The notes under the pieces: model-generated | Told to the model about the DNA's origin: nothing | Database searches by the model: none | The model's input: the letters and a program-made list of their open reading frames with translations, nothing else | Made by a program: the position numbers and the translations under genes | Shown here: piece after piece, positions 23,197 through 36,702 of the stretch | Layout of the letters: every line of letters begins with the position of its first letter | Numbering within the stretch: the stretch's first letter is position 1 | Source: Alligator mississippiensis | Taxonomy: Eukaryota; Chordata; Crocodylia; Alligatoridae | DNA length: 64,000 nt | Direction of reading: 5' to 3' | Assembly (NCBI RefSeq): GCF_030867095.1 | Contig: NC_081830.1 | Location: 33,215,832-33,279,831 of the forward strand

Positions 23197-24887
23197 CTGC
23201 CATGCTGTGAAATATTCTGAAAAATCAGGTATTTTCAACAGAGGGTTCAAAATGAGTGCCAATTTTTGTCTGCAATCTCTGTGTCCCCCAGAAAAAGTCT
23301 GTACAACCATCACCATCCCCTTCCTCCCTCAGGATGCAGGAAAGAGCAAACCAACCCCCTCCCTCTAGTTGTATTTCTGTGGGATGGCCAGGATTACCCA
23401 AATGGGTAAAGCCAGAGGTCTTGCCTCATGAGGAAGCAGGTCTGGATTGACCACTTCCAGCCCACCATGTTCTGTGCAGGCCTTAACACATGCTGTGAAC
23501 CTAGAGAAAAATGGCAATAGCTCTTCTGTAGCACTTTTCTTCAGTAGATCTTTAAGCACTTTACAAAGTAGGTCAGAGGAGGTCTCCTGGGGATGTTGTG
23601 AAGATCAAATAATTACAGCCTGCGAAGTGCTCAGATTTTATAGCAATGAGCTCCACAGAAAAGCCCACAAGGAAATGAGGAATTCTGTAGTCAGAGCAAG
23701 GCTCAAGCAGTGCTCAATAAACAAGGCCTGGGGCCGGAGATTGAACGATGAGAAGAAAGCAAACTACTGACTTGCTGCTCATTAAGTGAACACTGTCCCT
23801 CCCCTGCACTGAGTGAGGCAGGTGTCCTATGGAACAAAAATAATATGCCATTGTGTTATTAAAGATTGTATCACAAGGCCTACACATAAGCAGGGTTAAT
23901 TAAGGTTGCACAGTCAGATCTTGACTTTTGATGGCTTGGCTTTGCAACCTTAATAATATTCTTTTAACCTGGGTTGGGGGTGCTGGGGGGGGGGGCGGGG
24001 CATGGATTGCACTAACTCAGGGATTGGGGAGCAGATCTTTGCAGTTGCGAGCCAACCACAGAAAGAGTCTTGCATAGTGCACGGTGCTCTTTAGTACTTT
24101 GTCCAGTCGTGTTTTGAATTTCTCAGGGGATCAGTCTCAGCTCTCCTGCTGTGGATGGTTGTCTCAGGTAGAAAGCATTCTGATAAATACTCTGCTCATC
24201 CTTATTGGTTTCAGTAGCACTTAGCCACGGATAAGACAGCCATGAAACAAATCATTGCCATCTGAAAGTATTTAAGAACTCTAGAGTCAGGCCATCAATA
24301 AATAGTTTGATTGCCTTACAAATCCTGGAATTGCTTCAAAATACTGTCCTGGGGGCTTTGTCCTTGCTTTCTGGCTTCTGTGTCTTCAGGGTGCACTTGC
24401 TTCTTATTTCCATGCTTTTTCCTATATCCAGGAGGGTTAGAAACCACATTTTTAAAAAGGAAAGCTGTGAATCACACACCGACGCATGATTCCTGGAACT
24501 GGGGCTTGGAAAAGAAACACCAGGGCTTGTGACACTGGTGATCAAGTCAGAAGATTTGACAGCCCCCGTGCATTATATTTGCAGGGTCATGAAGGAGAGG
24601 ACTGTACTTCCTCCCCAGGTACCATATTCATTTGTGAGATGAAGTTAAACTGAGCTCCAGTTTGGGTTTCTGGGGGGGCGGGGGGGGAAAGGGATTTTAC
24701 GTTTGCCGCTGAATATAGTTGTCTCCGTCAGTTATAGGATTTTCCCACCCAGCCACCAAGGAAGGACTTGAATCCACTAGTTCTCTTGAAAGACAGATCA
24801 GTGCTGGACAAAGACCAGGTCAGGGCACCCCCAAGGAAGATAAACTCCAGGGCACAGAGGACATCATGGCAATGGGGAAATCAGATC
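23197..24887. other. Intergenic, no gene
   Basis: A CORE-SINE tail-like patch lies near 23590-23660 (GTTGTGAAGATCAAATAATT). Long G-runs with G-quadruplex potential occur near 23976-24001 and 24670-24688. Confidence 0.5.
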
Positions 24888-24895
24888 CCTTAAGA

Positions 24896-25107
24896 CAGCA
24901 GTTCCCAAACTCTCACAGACTGTGCTCCACCAATTAAAAAAGATACAACCTTAAGTACCACCAGCAAATTTGTCAGTTCAACCTTAAGTACCACCAGCAA
25001 TTTTTTGTCATGTAAGGTAATTATAATAATCAATCTGTTAATGCATACCACTGACAGGTTGTCTGCGTACCACTGGTGGTACGTATCCCATAGATTGGGA
25101 ACCGCTG
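24896..25107. mobile_element. hAT-type MITE, 212 bp
   Basis: Terminal inverted repeats CAGCAGTTCCCAAACT (left) and CAGCGGTTCCCAATCT (right, reverse complement) with a perfect 8-bp duplication CCTTAAGA at 24888-24895 and 25108-25115. The ends resemble the Charlie-like CAGTGGTTCTCAAACT termini. Inside, CAACCTTAAGTACCACCAGC occurs twice (near 24950 and 24980), an internal tandem duplication. No coding capacity. Confidence 0.9.
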
Positions 25108-25115
25108 CCTTAAGA

Positions 25116-27633
25116 GAGAAATTTGAGTGCGTACATGCAGGTATGGAAGAAGAGCCATTATACCGGGCAGCATGTGCATTTCTGTGCCAATAGCTACTCA
25201 GGGGCCAGGCTGGAGGACGAGCACGTGCACTGGGTCTCCCCTACCTGTGTTCGCTGGCCACGACTTTGATGTTATATTAAATTTGGGAGGCTGCCCCAGT
25301 GACTCCTCCAGAGTGATTCCTTGGCCCCTCAGCTCCGTCCCTCTGAGTCCTTGACACCTCAGGGTCCATCCAGTTCACTATCCTCACACCCCTGGGCTTA
25401 GCCTCAGTCTCCAACATGCCTCTGCAGACTGCAGCGCCTCCCCCAGGCACCCTTGTTGACTGCCTTCCACCCCTTCGCCCGCTCCCAGGCTTCGCGGCTC
25501 TAAGTGCAGTGAGTTAAACTCCACCCTGATTAACTTGCATCTCGGGGAGACTTTCTGAAAACGTTCCCCAGGCTCCAACTCAGCCCTGCTGGCTTCTGCC
25601 AGCTCTGGCCCTGCTGGGCCTCCTCACGGCTCCTTCCATCGCCTGTTTCTCAGCTCAATGCAAGGGACTCCTCCTGCTTGCAGGGCTTGAGCCAGTCCCT
25701 GGGTCCTAGCACTGCCTCCCTCAGCTCCTAGCAGGGAGCTCCTGCCTCTAGCCCTGCCCAGGTCAGGGTTTCCCTCTGCCTCTGGTGCAGGTTTTATGGA
25801 GCCCCTGGCTTCACCTCCTCCTGGTCACCCAACTGGCCCTTACCTCATTAGCTGCCAGCCACTTACTGTCTGTGGCTCTGCAGCTTTTGAACTCTGCTGC
25901 CTAGCCCTCCACCCAGCACCCGGTCCCCGTTACAAACACTTCAGGGAGCTTGGACACCCAAATGAGATTCTTTTCCACCCTGACTGATGCCCTGAAAGAC
26001 AGTTAATGCATCCACATTTGTAATGGACCCTCCTCCTAACCTTAAGACTGAGTCGCAAGAAGCAGTGAAGGGAAGGGCCCACCTGCCTCTTCTGTTAATG
26101 GTTTTTCACAAGCTGGGTGGACCAGGTTCACACTTCCATCACCTCAAGGCTGGAGGATCTGGGCCCTGTGATTGTCTGAACACCTCTTCAGACTGCGCCC
26201 AGGCTGGACCAATACTTATTCTAACCAGCTGAGATGAATATAAATAACCGTATGGCAAAGCGCTGAACTCTGGCATGGATGGAGAAGTAGTGAAGCCAGA
26301 GGTCCCCTGGCCATTAGTCCTCAGCCCCAGGCCTGGCCACTGGAGCAGTTGTGGTGCTTGACTGAGATGCTGCGGGGTAGGTACGGGGGAAGAATTGGCC
26401 CCACCACCCAGAGTGGGGGGACAGATGGCCATGAGACCATCTCCCCCTTCAACCATGGCCCACTCTACACAATCATCTGAGGTTAAATAGCAAAAACCCA
26501 CCATGAGGAAGGATTATCCTTCATCATAGAAAGGCCGGATGCATCAGATACATTCATTAGTGCCCAGCAGGGGAGGGAGCAGAGCTGCTGCCACAGTGGT
26601 GGTGGGGGAGTGGGAGAGGGGGACAAGGAAGGAGCCCTACAGCCAAGTTGAGGAGAGTGAAGAGACAGAGGTAGGTTGGGGGGGTTATGTCCTTACCACC
26701 TCATGCAGTGACTGGGCCTAGACAATTCCTCTTCATCTTTTGATGAAGTTCGGAGCAAAAAGCTCACCACTGCCTCCTTGCTCCCTGCTCTCCATACTCA
26801 ATGAAAAGGAAGGGCTGGGGTGTCGAGTGGAGAGAGGCTTCCCTCGGGCACAGGGGCTGTTGCAGGAGGGAAGGTGAGATGCTCTGGAGATGAGTCACAG
26901 AGCGGGTGGGTTGAATATCATCTCGCATCCTCTTGCCACCATGCTCCAGCTGCTCTTACTCTGTAGCTATAGCTGGTGCCAGAGCTACTAAACCATATGT
27001 CTGAAACAGACCCTGGGCCCAGTGTTTCTGCCTCTCTCTGTGATATCAGCTGCTCAGATCACTGGTAGATTGTATTCCCTCGCAGCTTCTGGAGCAGATT
27101 TCTGCCTGGAGTTATTCTTTGAGCGCGTAGGCCGGAGGCCACAAATCCAAAGCCCTGATCCAGTGCCAGCCTGCCTGGCTTGGGAAGTGCTGTGCCTGAC
27201 AGGAAATACATCCTCCTCCTCTTTGGATCCATAATGGAGCAGAGCAGCCAGCAGGAGGGGGCAGAGACATCCCATCTCGCCTCTGCTGACATGCTGGACC
27301 GAGGAGCATGGTACTGAACACAGAAGGTCACTTAAAGGGTTCTTCAGAAATTTTCACTGGGCCGGATGCTCTCTTGCCAAGCTCCTAGGGATGATAGTAA
27401 TTAAAAGTGGCAAATGATCACTAATAGTTTTTTATCAATCAGCATTGTTGTGCCTTGCGAGCTAGACATGAACTACAGCTGCTTGGTGGGCATTGCTATG
27501 GAAGCCCAGAACAAAAACAGTCCCTGCCCCAAGTATGTCCAAGCTGAGTAAGGGGAAAGAGCCCAGGGCAGAGCTCCATGCACTGTTTGTGGGAGCGTGA
27601 TGTCCTGGGAGGAGACCAGGACATTTTTATGCA
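25116..27633. other. Intergenic, no gene
   Basis: 25230-25940 is pyrimidine-rich (CTCC/CCTGC words) and looks like an unclassified interspersed repeat, but I cannot assign it. The rest is unremarkable. Confidence 0.45.
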
Positions 27634-27738
27634 TCTAGCCGGGGTCCTCTAGACCCAGCACTCTTTCCTGCCTATGCAGGGGTTCGGACTCGATGATCTA
27701 TTGAGGTCCCTTCCAACCCTAACGTCTATGAATCTATA
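27634..27738 (+). mobile_element. Short CR1 3' end
   Basis: About 105 bp matching the last bases of the young CR1 (AGACCCAGCACTCTTTCCTG, CGATGATCTATTGAGGTCCC), ending in CTATGAATCTATAA. Extremely 5'-truncated insertion of the same subfamily. Confidence 0.88.
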
Positions 27739-30700
27739 AGGCTGGCACTAGGTGATGCATAAGGGTAACAGAGCAAAGAAGCAGACTTGGTGTTACACAG
27801 GTCGCTTTGCAAGCCGCCTCCAGCAGAGGTAAGTCCCACAAGCAGCACTATTCAGATCTGTTGATGGCAAAGGAGTGCTGAAGACTGGTCAAATATCCCT
27901 CTGGACCTCTCTCCCCACCTCCTGAGGAGCTGCAGGGCTGGACTGCTGGCTTTTCCTCCTGCATCAGCAATGGTCACCCACTAGCATGTCTGACAGTAGC
28001 AAACAGAGCTGAGATGTAGCAAATGACATTGTGGACAGAGGCAGGATTTTGCAATGCAGGAGCAATGACTGGCCCTGCAAGGGTGGCTGCACCCAGCCTC
28101 TCCCACTCCCAGGACAAGTGGCCACACTGAGTGATCAGCAGCTGGGGACTGGTTTAAGTCCCTGAATCCGGTGAAACTCCTCTCCACACACTCGCAGAAA
28201 CTCCTCCTGGCCCCTCTGTGATCAGCAGCACTTCCCCTGCCACCCCCGCTACTGCTGTCCCCACCTGCCTCAGGGGCAGTGAGGGGGATCCAGAGCCACT
28301 TCTGCCCCATTCCAATTTTTACCTGACTTGGGGATTTTAAGAAGTCTTCAGCTGCGGCTCCCTCCTGTGGTCTGAAAGCAGGGTGCAACTGAGCCTTTGC
28401 AGCCCTCTGGGTCTGCTCCTGAATGACTTTGCATGTCATTCACCCTGCTCATCCATAGAGCTCACTGCCCCAGAGGGAGAACACAGCACCTTGGTGAAGA
28501 GGCCAGTGGTTATACTCCAGCACTCCTTCTCCTTCCCATTTCTCAGTTCCCACTCCAAAGGACAGTTCTGTTGGGAGAGACCAGTTAAAAAGGGTGGTAC
28601 TTCTGGCAGCTGTAATTGCAGACCAAAGGAGACAGAGGTCCTGCAAGCATCAGACTGACCCCCCCTTAATAACCATCAGAGCCCTTTGAGGGCCTGGGAG
28701 CCCTAGCACAGCTCCAGTGGGGGCAGGGGCATAATTAGATGTTCTCTTTCCTTCCCTTTCTGGCCAGGTGACCCTCCTGGCCCTGTCACACCATGGCTGG
28801 CTGGAATCACTCACTGTGGTGACCTAGCTTCACCTCTGAAGACCAAGCCAGGAGCTCCCCGGGGTCAAAAGATGGAAAACAAGCTTGCACCAGAATACAT
28901 GCTCCAGTCAAATGGCCCTACAGAGATGCAACTGAGCAGTGATAACATTGTGACGATGATTACCCAAAGCATGGTAGTGGCACCGCAGGGACCTGTTGAT
29001 ATCTGGGCCCATTGCAGTAGATGCTGCACAAATACAAATGAGAATCAGTTCAAATAGCTCATGGTTTTAGGAGACAAGAGATAAGCTAATAGGAGAAGCA
29101 GGCATGGAGAATGGCAGTGATTTGGCTACTTACCCAGCAGGGGAGCTAGGTATAGAGCCCAAGATTTTGGGGCTGGGACCCATGACACCTTAACACTTAC
29201 ATACTCAGACTTTGCACTGATGTAAGCCAAGAGGAGACATACAACACTGAGTCCTACACTGGTGTAACTTACTGGAATCCTGTGCAGAAATGCCCTGGGA
29301 GAATTACCTTGTGTGAGCAGTAGTCCAGGGGTAGCTCTGTGCTTGATGGCCCCCAGTGGGGGAGATGCCATAATGCTATCTACTGTGTGCAGCTACCTTG
29401 GAATAGTTGCTTGTCTGTCTGCTCCCAATCCTGATCTGATCATTTACATGGTTCTATGAAACCAGTGGAAATTACACCCGTGTAAACGTGCTGTGTGTGT
29501 AGGCTGTGGGCTTTGTTGGGCTGGTGGCTCTGTATTCTAAACCAGTTCATGATAGTTTCCTTGTATCTTCTTTAAAAGCAAAAATAGTATTTATTTATTT
29601 ACACTAGAATACATTGTCCAGGATCGGCTAGCCACAGCTGGCCCTGATTATTGCAATGGGTCTGACAGCCAGCTGTCAAACTACCCCCAGTTGGCCCCAG
29701 AGGCATAGCGCAGGAGCTTTGTGCCTGGGGCACTGCAGCAACCACTGTAACAGTGGCTATCTTTGCTGCCCAAGTTGCACCCCCTCCCCCAAGTTGTACT
29801 GTTGCCCATTACCTGCGGGGGGGTGGGCAGGATTGACTAGATATAAGCAGCTGATGTCTCAATATCCCTCAGGCTGCCCAACAGCCTGGAAACTACCTTA
29901 GGTAGTTCCCTTGGGCCTATTTCCAGCACTACTCCACTTGTAGTTCCTGGTGCTTGTCAGCTGTCTCCTGATTCTGGGTTCCTGACCGCCGGCTCCTTGC
30001 TCCTGACTCCAGCCAGATCCTTGCCATCTGACCACTGGTTTCTTATTCCTGGCTGCCTGCTCCTGATCCCTTGGCTTGTGGCTCTACTGTAGTCCCTCAC
30101 AGACCTCGACTATGCAGCCAACCACTTCTCCTATTTAAGAGTAATCTTTACACTGACGGGCTGTGCTCTGCTCCCCTCTGGATCCTTTGGTTCCTCTCCC
30201 AGCTCCAGCTCCAGCTTTGACACCACAGCTCTGCAACCCTGGGTCTGCTGCTACAGCGCTCCAGCCTGCTAACCCCAATCCAGCCCCAGGCCTAGCCACC
30301 CATGTCCAGCCTGTGACACATGTATCCATGCTAACAACAAAGATCCTGGCTAATTTACTTGTGTGTGCTCTAAGAGGGGAGATGGGAGGACTTGACCTTA
30401 AGGAGGAAGGGTGCATGGGGAGTAGGGTCAGGGAGATGTCCTTGCTTGGCAATGCAACAAATCACATCCTGTCTCTCAACCCCCAAATGCAGCATCCAGG
30501 ATGCCGGCACAGGCTGCAACCCCTTGGTTAGAAATCTCTGCCTTGGATCTCGCTTGTTGACAAGGGCAGAACATGAAGGCACTGCCCTCCTGATGAGACA
30601 TCGCCTGTGAATAAGCAAGCAGAGGGGGAGGAGAGCTGGCACTTGGCAGCACAAACAGCAGCTTCAGCTCATACTCACCTGGCTTCACATTGATGCTGCA

Positions 30701-31075
30701 GGTCCCTTTTCTTCTGAAAGGCAGGAGGGACTCAGATCCTTAGGGCAATCCAGGGGCCATGGGGATCTTTAGAGCAGCACTTCCATGCATCTTTCTCTCT
30801 CTCTCTACAACATCAGTGCCCTTGGACCTGGGCTTATCCCTGTGCTCACCCACCACCCTCCTTAGAGCTATGGCCCAGTCCCTCTGCCTCCGGCTCTGCT
30901 GTTATCAGAGTGGCTCAGCCTCTACCTTAGAACAACTATTCAGTGAAATGGCTCAGACAGCACTAAATAAAATGTTTAACTTTATCATCCTATTACTAAT
31001 ACAATCCTGCACAATACAATAGTAGCTGATTTAAGTGGCTTATAAACTATTGTTCCATTACGTTACTAGCTAGTA

Positions 31076-31106
31076 ATCTATCTATCTATCCATCCACCCA
31101 CCCACT
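31076..31106 (+). repeat. (TCTA)n grading into (CCAC)n microsatellite
   Basis: TCTATCTATCTATCCATCCA followed by CCCACCCAC. Confidence 0.85.
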
Positions 31107-31709
31107 CTCCTTAAGATTTGAGGTCCATCTTAGGATGGAGTCTAAACAATCACTCCTGGGGCAGGTGTGTTTATTCTGCCCTTCCAAGTGTATATCCCTG
31201 TCTTTCTATACAGACAGCTACAAAACAGTGAGGTCTTTTCCTTATCTAGCCTTCCCCGCTCCTCATAGCTAATTGAGAGCTGTTGCTCTTGACTCAGAGC
31301 CATGGAGAAAAAATTCAATTCTGCTGGTTTGCAGTACGAGGAGGAAATGAACGCTGAGGATGGCGAGCCCACTTATGCCTCACCTACGGCTTTGTCAAGA
31401 GAACTTATTCTTGGGTAAAGTGCACAGAATAAACAATTCTTTCCTAGCAAGAAATCTGTGAGAGCTGCAGAAACGTACACAGAATAAAACCCCTGGTTGC
31501 AAACAGGACGGGAACTGGTTTTTCTCAAGCTGAGATTTGCAAATGCCCTCGGTGGATGGTAGAGTCACGGCCTAGCCTGTGAACATTTGTGGCTCCACAC
31601 ACAACTGGTATATGATAGCACTGCTGCAGGATATTGGTTTGATTATAGGGATCAGGGCCACATTGTACGAGGTGATGCACAAACACAGAGACACATGTTC
31701 CCTACAGAG

Positions 31710-31825
31710 GGTGGGGAGATGGCTAGCCTAAGGTTACACAGTGAGTTGGCAGTAGGGCTATAGAGAACCCAGGTGTCCTGATGCACAATACCTTATTCAC
31801 TAGGCCAAGCTGCTTGTACATCCCT
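31710..31825 (-). repeat. MIR (CORE-SINE) copy
   Basis: AAGGTTACACAGTGAGTTGG, then GAACCCAGGTGTCCTGATGC and ACTAGGCCAAGCTGCTTG follow the reverse MIR order from core to tRNA-like head. Confidence 0.7.
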
Positions 31826-32683
31826 GATGATACGTTTCTCACTCATCCTGATGGGCACATTACTACATAGGCTCCAATCATATGAAGAACAATGAGAGTG
31901 TCAGTAGTCTCACTGCAGGTCCCCTGGGGCAAGGTTTACATCCCATGAAGGTGAAGTTCTAGGTAGCAGTTAGGAAGGTAAGGAGGATTTGCATCTTGCC
32001 AGGACAACTCAGCAATGGCCCTGCTGGCAAATCATAACAGAGGTGCAGGAAACATCGGGGGGGGGGGGGTACAGCCAACTTCAGTGAGAGGGTACAGCAC
32101 ATCCCATGGGCTTGGCACAGGTGCTGTGATTGGAAGTTGGTGGCATTTTCTGTTCAGAGCTCAGGGGACATTGGGGATTTTCCCAGGAGAGAGATTCTAG
32201 TTCTGATCTTCATTCTGCAGCTGCAGTGGCGAGTGAGTCAGCTGTTTCCATGCCATCTCCACCATGGAGGAGACCCCACGCCAGCAACTCTTCTTGTCTC
32301 TGCACAGTCTGGTTCAACAGAGAACTGTATGTGTGAGATGAGTCTTGGGTGGGTCATCTGCTAGAACCGGTTGCAGGGTCTTTGGAGATAAGAGCAGCAA
32401 TTTATACTGCCCAAGATAGAGGTCAAAGTGCATTAGCTGACTCAAACTTCTACACAAAGATGAGCAAGACAAAGGGCCACACTGAGACCTGAGTGACCTG
32501 CCCAACCCAGCCGTAAACACATCATGTAGATGTATGTAGCACATCTACCAGGAAAGGTTAGAAAAATCTCCTCGGTTGCTATTGAGACCAATAGCAAGTC
32601 CAAGATCTTTTGTTAAAACTCAAACATAATGATATGCATTTTCTGCTAAATTATGTATAAGTCAGATCTCTCCACACTGTACA

Positions 32684-32729
32684 AAAACCTCCAGAGAAGC
32701 TGTACAAAAAGCTCCAGAGAAGCTGTTTT
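32684..32729 (+). repeat. Tandem duplication of a ~23-bp unit
   Basis: TGTACAAAAACCTCCAGAGA then AGC is followed at once by TGTACAAAAAGCTCCAGAGA then AGC; one base differs. Confidence 0.85.
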
Positions 32730-35700
32730 TGGTAAACAAGAGAGGCAACACTGGAACTGAAGCTGCGTGGAAGCCTGTCGTTTATAGCTGCTAACTTTAA
32801 TCAACACCTTGTTTTGGAAGGCTGATGATGGGTGCAATTCTGGGCTGTTGGTGCAGCCTACTAGCTGGGCCATTCAAAGCTACATGTTGGAACAGCTTCT
32901 CTAGCTACTCCATGTTATCACAAGACCCAGAATTTGGGAGGAACAAAGGTGCCCTAATATCCTTGTGATCCCCCACCCCTCCCACACTGCTGAGTGGAGA
33001 CAACAAGTCTGTATAAAGTGCACTCCGTTCCAAATGGTTTCTTCAGACTTGGACAGAACATGCCTACATTTACACTGCAAGCTCCCTGGTGGGAGACCAG
33101 AACAGTTGCTTGGCCCAGCCCCAGTAGAGATCAGCAAGAGGGAATGGATATGGTTCAATGTGCACAGCAAAGGTCAGGTGCCACACATGGCCATATTGCA
33201 GAAAGTTTGTGCAGAGCTGCTCTATGGAGGGGCTGAACTGTGAGTCTGGATTTCCAGGGCCTCAAAGTTTGTACCAAAGTGCCGGCACTACCAAATGCTG
33301 GCTGTGAAAAGTCCCTAACCAGCGCCAAGACCTGTGACTCAGCGGTGCATTAGTGAAGATGCAGCTGAGATGGGGCAAGCCTCAAGGGAGAGCCGGGAGG
33401 TGATGAAATGGTGTGTCCCAATGACTGACCAAGAGCCTTGTTTATTTGCTCTGAATTCAAGTACCTCCCATGCTGCTCTTTGCTCATAAATCTCCCACCC
33501 ACCAGAGTATGTGCATGTACTTTGGCAGTCAAGAGTCATGACTAATAAAAAAGAGCAAGTGCCTCTTCTGACTCTAGCAAAGCTGGGTTCATCCATCCTC
33601 AGAGACGAAGCATAGGAGAACTTGCAGGCATGCAGCTGTGGCTGTTTTAGTCCAAACAAACAGCAGAGACAGGGGGCCAAGCACACTGCTGGAATTAAAA
33701 AGTGATGCCCAAGGCATTTCATCTGCTTCTTCCAGCTCTTGAGTGGGGCCCATTCAGACAATGATACATTTCCTTGGCAATTTCATCATTGCCAAAAGAT
33801 CCTGCCGTATTCAACGTTAATATGCATGAAGCGTGTGGCATGATTCAGATGAAAAGCCACCCTCTCACCCCACAGCCAGGGTCAGGGCTGGCTGCTGGTA
33901 AATGCAGTCTTGAACTGGCCTGTCAATGCAATGCATTTAGTAGCGCTGTTTGTTAAATGCACTGCGATAGCCAGGGCTGTCCCAGAGGTTGAGGCCCCGT
34001 TGTTCTTGGAGTTGCATCAGCAGAGAAGATGAGCTCTTCACCAAAGAACTTCCAATCATAATACACAAGAGAGGCACAGCCGAGAGGAAGGAATTGAGGA
34101 TTGGCAAGATTCGGTGATCTGCTTAAATGATGCATGGGGGATTCTGTCACAGGTGTCCAGCATGCCCTATCCGTTAGGGTGTGGATGCAAAATAATTTAC
34201 CCCAGTTTTAATCTGTAGAAAATTTACTCTGTGATATGGAGCAGACATATGACCAACTTCCCAAATTGTTGTCTGCAATAGATGCCATTTCAAAGCCCAT
34301 CAACTGGGTGGCAGCAGCGTCAGGTACCAAACAACTGCCCTTGAATTAAATTAAGGAGAGAAGAAGACAAGAGTTCAGTAAGGTCACCACCTTGGTGATG
34401 TCTGCATGTGCTGCACTAACAGCTGCAGCTCAGGTAGGCTAGCTCTCTGACAATGCAACTCATGCCAGGGCTCACAAGCCTGAACTGCCATGGACCCCAG
34501 GTAGCTATTATGCTGCTTCCCCTTCACTATACCCTCTCCCCAGGGGAAGATCTGCCTCCATAGCAGTGTGTATTGCTCTGAGCCCTGCTTGGGGTCTGAT
34601 GGGCATTTTTCCAGCCCCTTTATGTTCTGTTTCCCTTGCAAGGACTGTTTTCCATCTTACCCATGAGCCCATCGTGCCTGTCCTGGGGCAGCAATAAGAT
34701 GCTCTCAGGCTAGCACTAGGTGGGGAGATATGCTGCTTAGCAAACACAAGTGGGGCTGGCCTAGGGGAGGATCTAGGGTTTTGAGGAGTGGGGTGCACAT
34801 GGTAAGGTGCATCATCACATATATCACAACACATTTTTTCGAGTTAAAGAGAAACTCAAACCTTTACTAATATGCCAGGGGCCTAGCACTATAGTATTCT
34901 GTTTAAGATGAAAAAAAACAGATATAAACTTTCTTGGAACAATCACAAATCTGCTAGACTATATATTACATTAAAAAAAAAAATCAGCACAAGCCAGGGA
35001 AAAAGTGGTCCAAAGATATCATGTCAATAGTCCTGCACTCATTAGAGTTAAATGTACAGATGTAAATTCAGATTCATAAACAAAATCTAGTTTTCTTGAG
35101 TGGCTTGACTGTGTCTCCTGTACTTCACTGTCAATCATTTCTACATCTGACTTAATATTACTATGCATGAGTTAAGGTTTCTAAGGGATGGCCAACAGAC
35201 AGTAATAGTGCAGAAGAGAGGATAGTTTGAATAGAGGAACATGGAGACCATTAAAAGGAGTGTCATTAACATCTATGGAGTGAAGAGAGATTATCAGGAA
35301 TCTAGTAGATGATAATGAACCATGAAGTCAATCAACACCTTCAGTGTTGCCTGAATAGAAATGTCACTGCCCCTCCCAGGCAGTTGGTTTTAAAGTCTGG
35401 GTAGTGCAAAAATCAAAGGAGGAAGGGGGCACAATTGTACCATTGCCCCTCACCCTGTCCCTGGGGCTGGCCTACCTGCTTCCCTCCCTGGCCTTTTTGG
35501 AGAACCTCATAATCCACTACCTGGTTTGCAGCACTTCAGACACAATCAAAGTCACTTACAGGCACTCCACTCTTTTAGGTGATGGCCCAGCTGGCCTGGT
35601 GCCTTGGAGAATAGCAGCATTCATGCACTGCAGCTCTGTATCCTGCCCGGATCGAGTGGGCCCTATCCAGGTGAACAGCATCTGACAGAGCACTTGCATG

Positions 35701-36655
35701 TGGCTTGGGACTGTAGCTAATTCTCTCTAAAGATAGGCTGACATCCTGGTACCCAGCAAGAGTCCTCAGTGGTTGTTATTAAGGCACCAGGTAGTCTTTT
35801 AGCACTTCCTTCCATCAGGCATCATCCTCTTAATGCTGGGAGCAGTCACCAGCAAGCCTCAAGGCCTTGCTTGACAGGATGCTGACTTTTTCAGACAGAA
35901 AACAGGTTGTGCTGTCTTCTAGGAGAGGAATCAAACCCTGCCCTCAGGGGGCTGCCAGCGCTGAGGCAGGGGAGCAGGGCAGCAAGCAGAAAAAGCCAGG
36001 CCTCTCTTGAGCTGGTTCCAAGCTCTCTGTGCACGGCTGGCTCCTCCCTGATGTACATGAACAGCTCTGTTCGGTCCTTCCAGGATCCACCTCTTCCAGC
36101 CCAGCAGGGAGAGAAGAGACGAGCCCATCAGGGTGGACTGGAGGCCATTCAGATTTGAGAGAGCCAGATCCTCAACTGGCACAAACAGCCAATGGGGGAC
36201 ATGGTCCGACAGGATCAGCTAGCACTGCACCAGCCAGCCACAGCTCTCACGGCAGAGGGCTCACCCAGGCACACAGTGAGCTCTGTGGGTGTGAGTGCCT
36301 GCTGCTGATTCACACCTTTTGCCATGATGCCATGCTGCCCTCCCACAGCTGCACCTCAAAGAAATTCCCCTTCTTCCCAAGAGACACTGACAGAGTGATG
36401 TGCACACGTGCACATTCATGGGCTTTGCCTCACTCAGCAGTCAGGTCCTTATGGACCTGACTAAGATGATCTCTTGAGCACACACCAGCAGCAGAGTCAC
36501 TTCCCGTCTTGCCCCAGAACAACCACAACAGAGCCCTGTGCCTGCATGTTGTCCCCCCATACCCGTTCTTCCCATTTGCAGCTGGGCACAATCCCAGGCC
36601 TGTGCTCTCTCAGGCTTGCTCCTTCCCTAGCCTCACAGAGCTGACCTGCACAATC

Positions 36656-36702
36656 ATGCTATGTCATGCTAAGGGGGAGTGCAGCTATGTCATGCTAAGG
36701 GG
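36656..36702 (+). repeat. Tandem duplication of a ~25-bp unit
   Basis: CTATGTCATGCTAAGGGG occurs twice with a GAGTGCAG-type spacer. Confidence 0.85.

Noticed and set aside
25230-25940. Possible old LTR-type or other interspersed repeat
   Set aside because: Only compositional hints; no paired ends or coding remnant visible, so no family is claimed.
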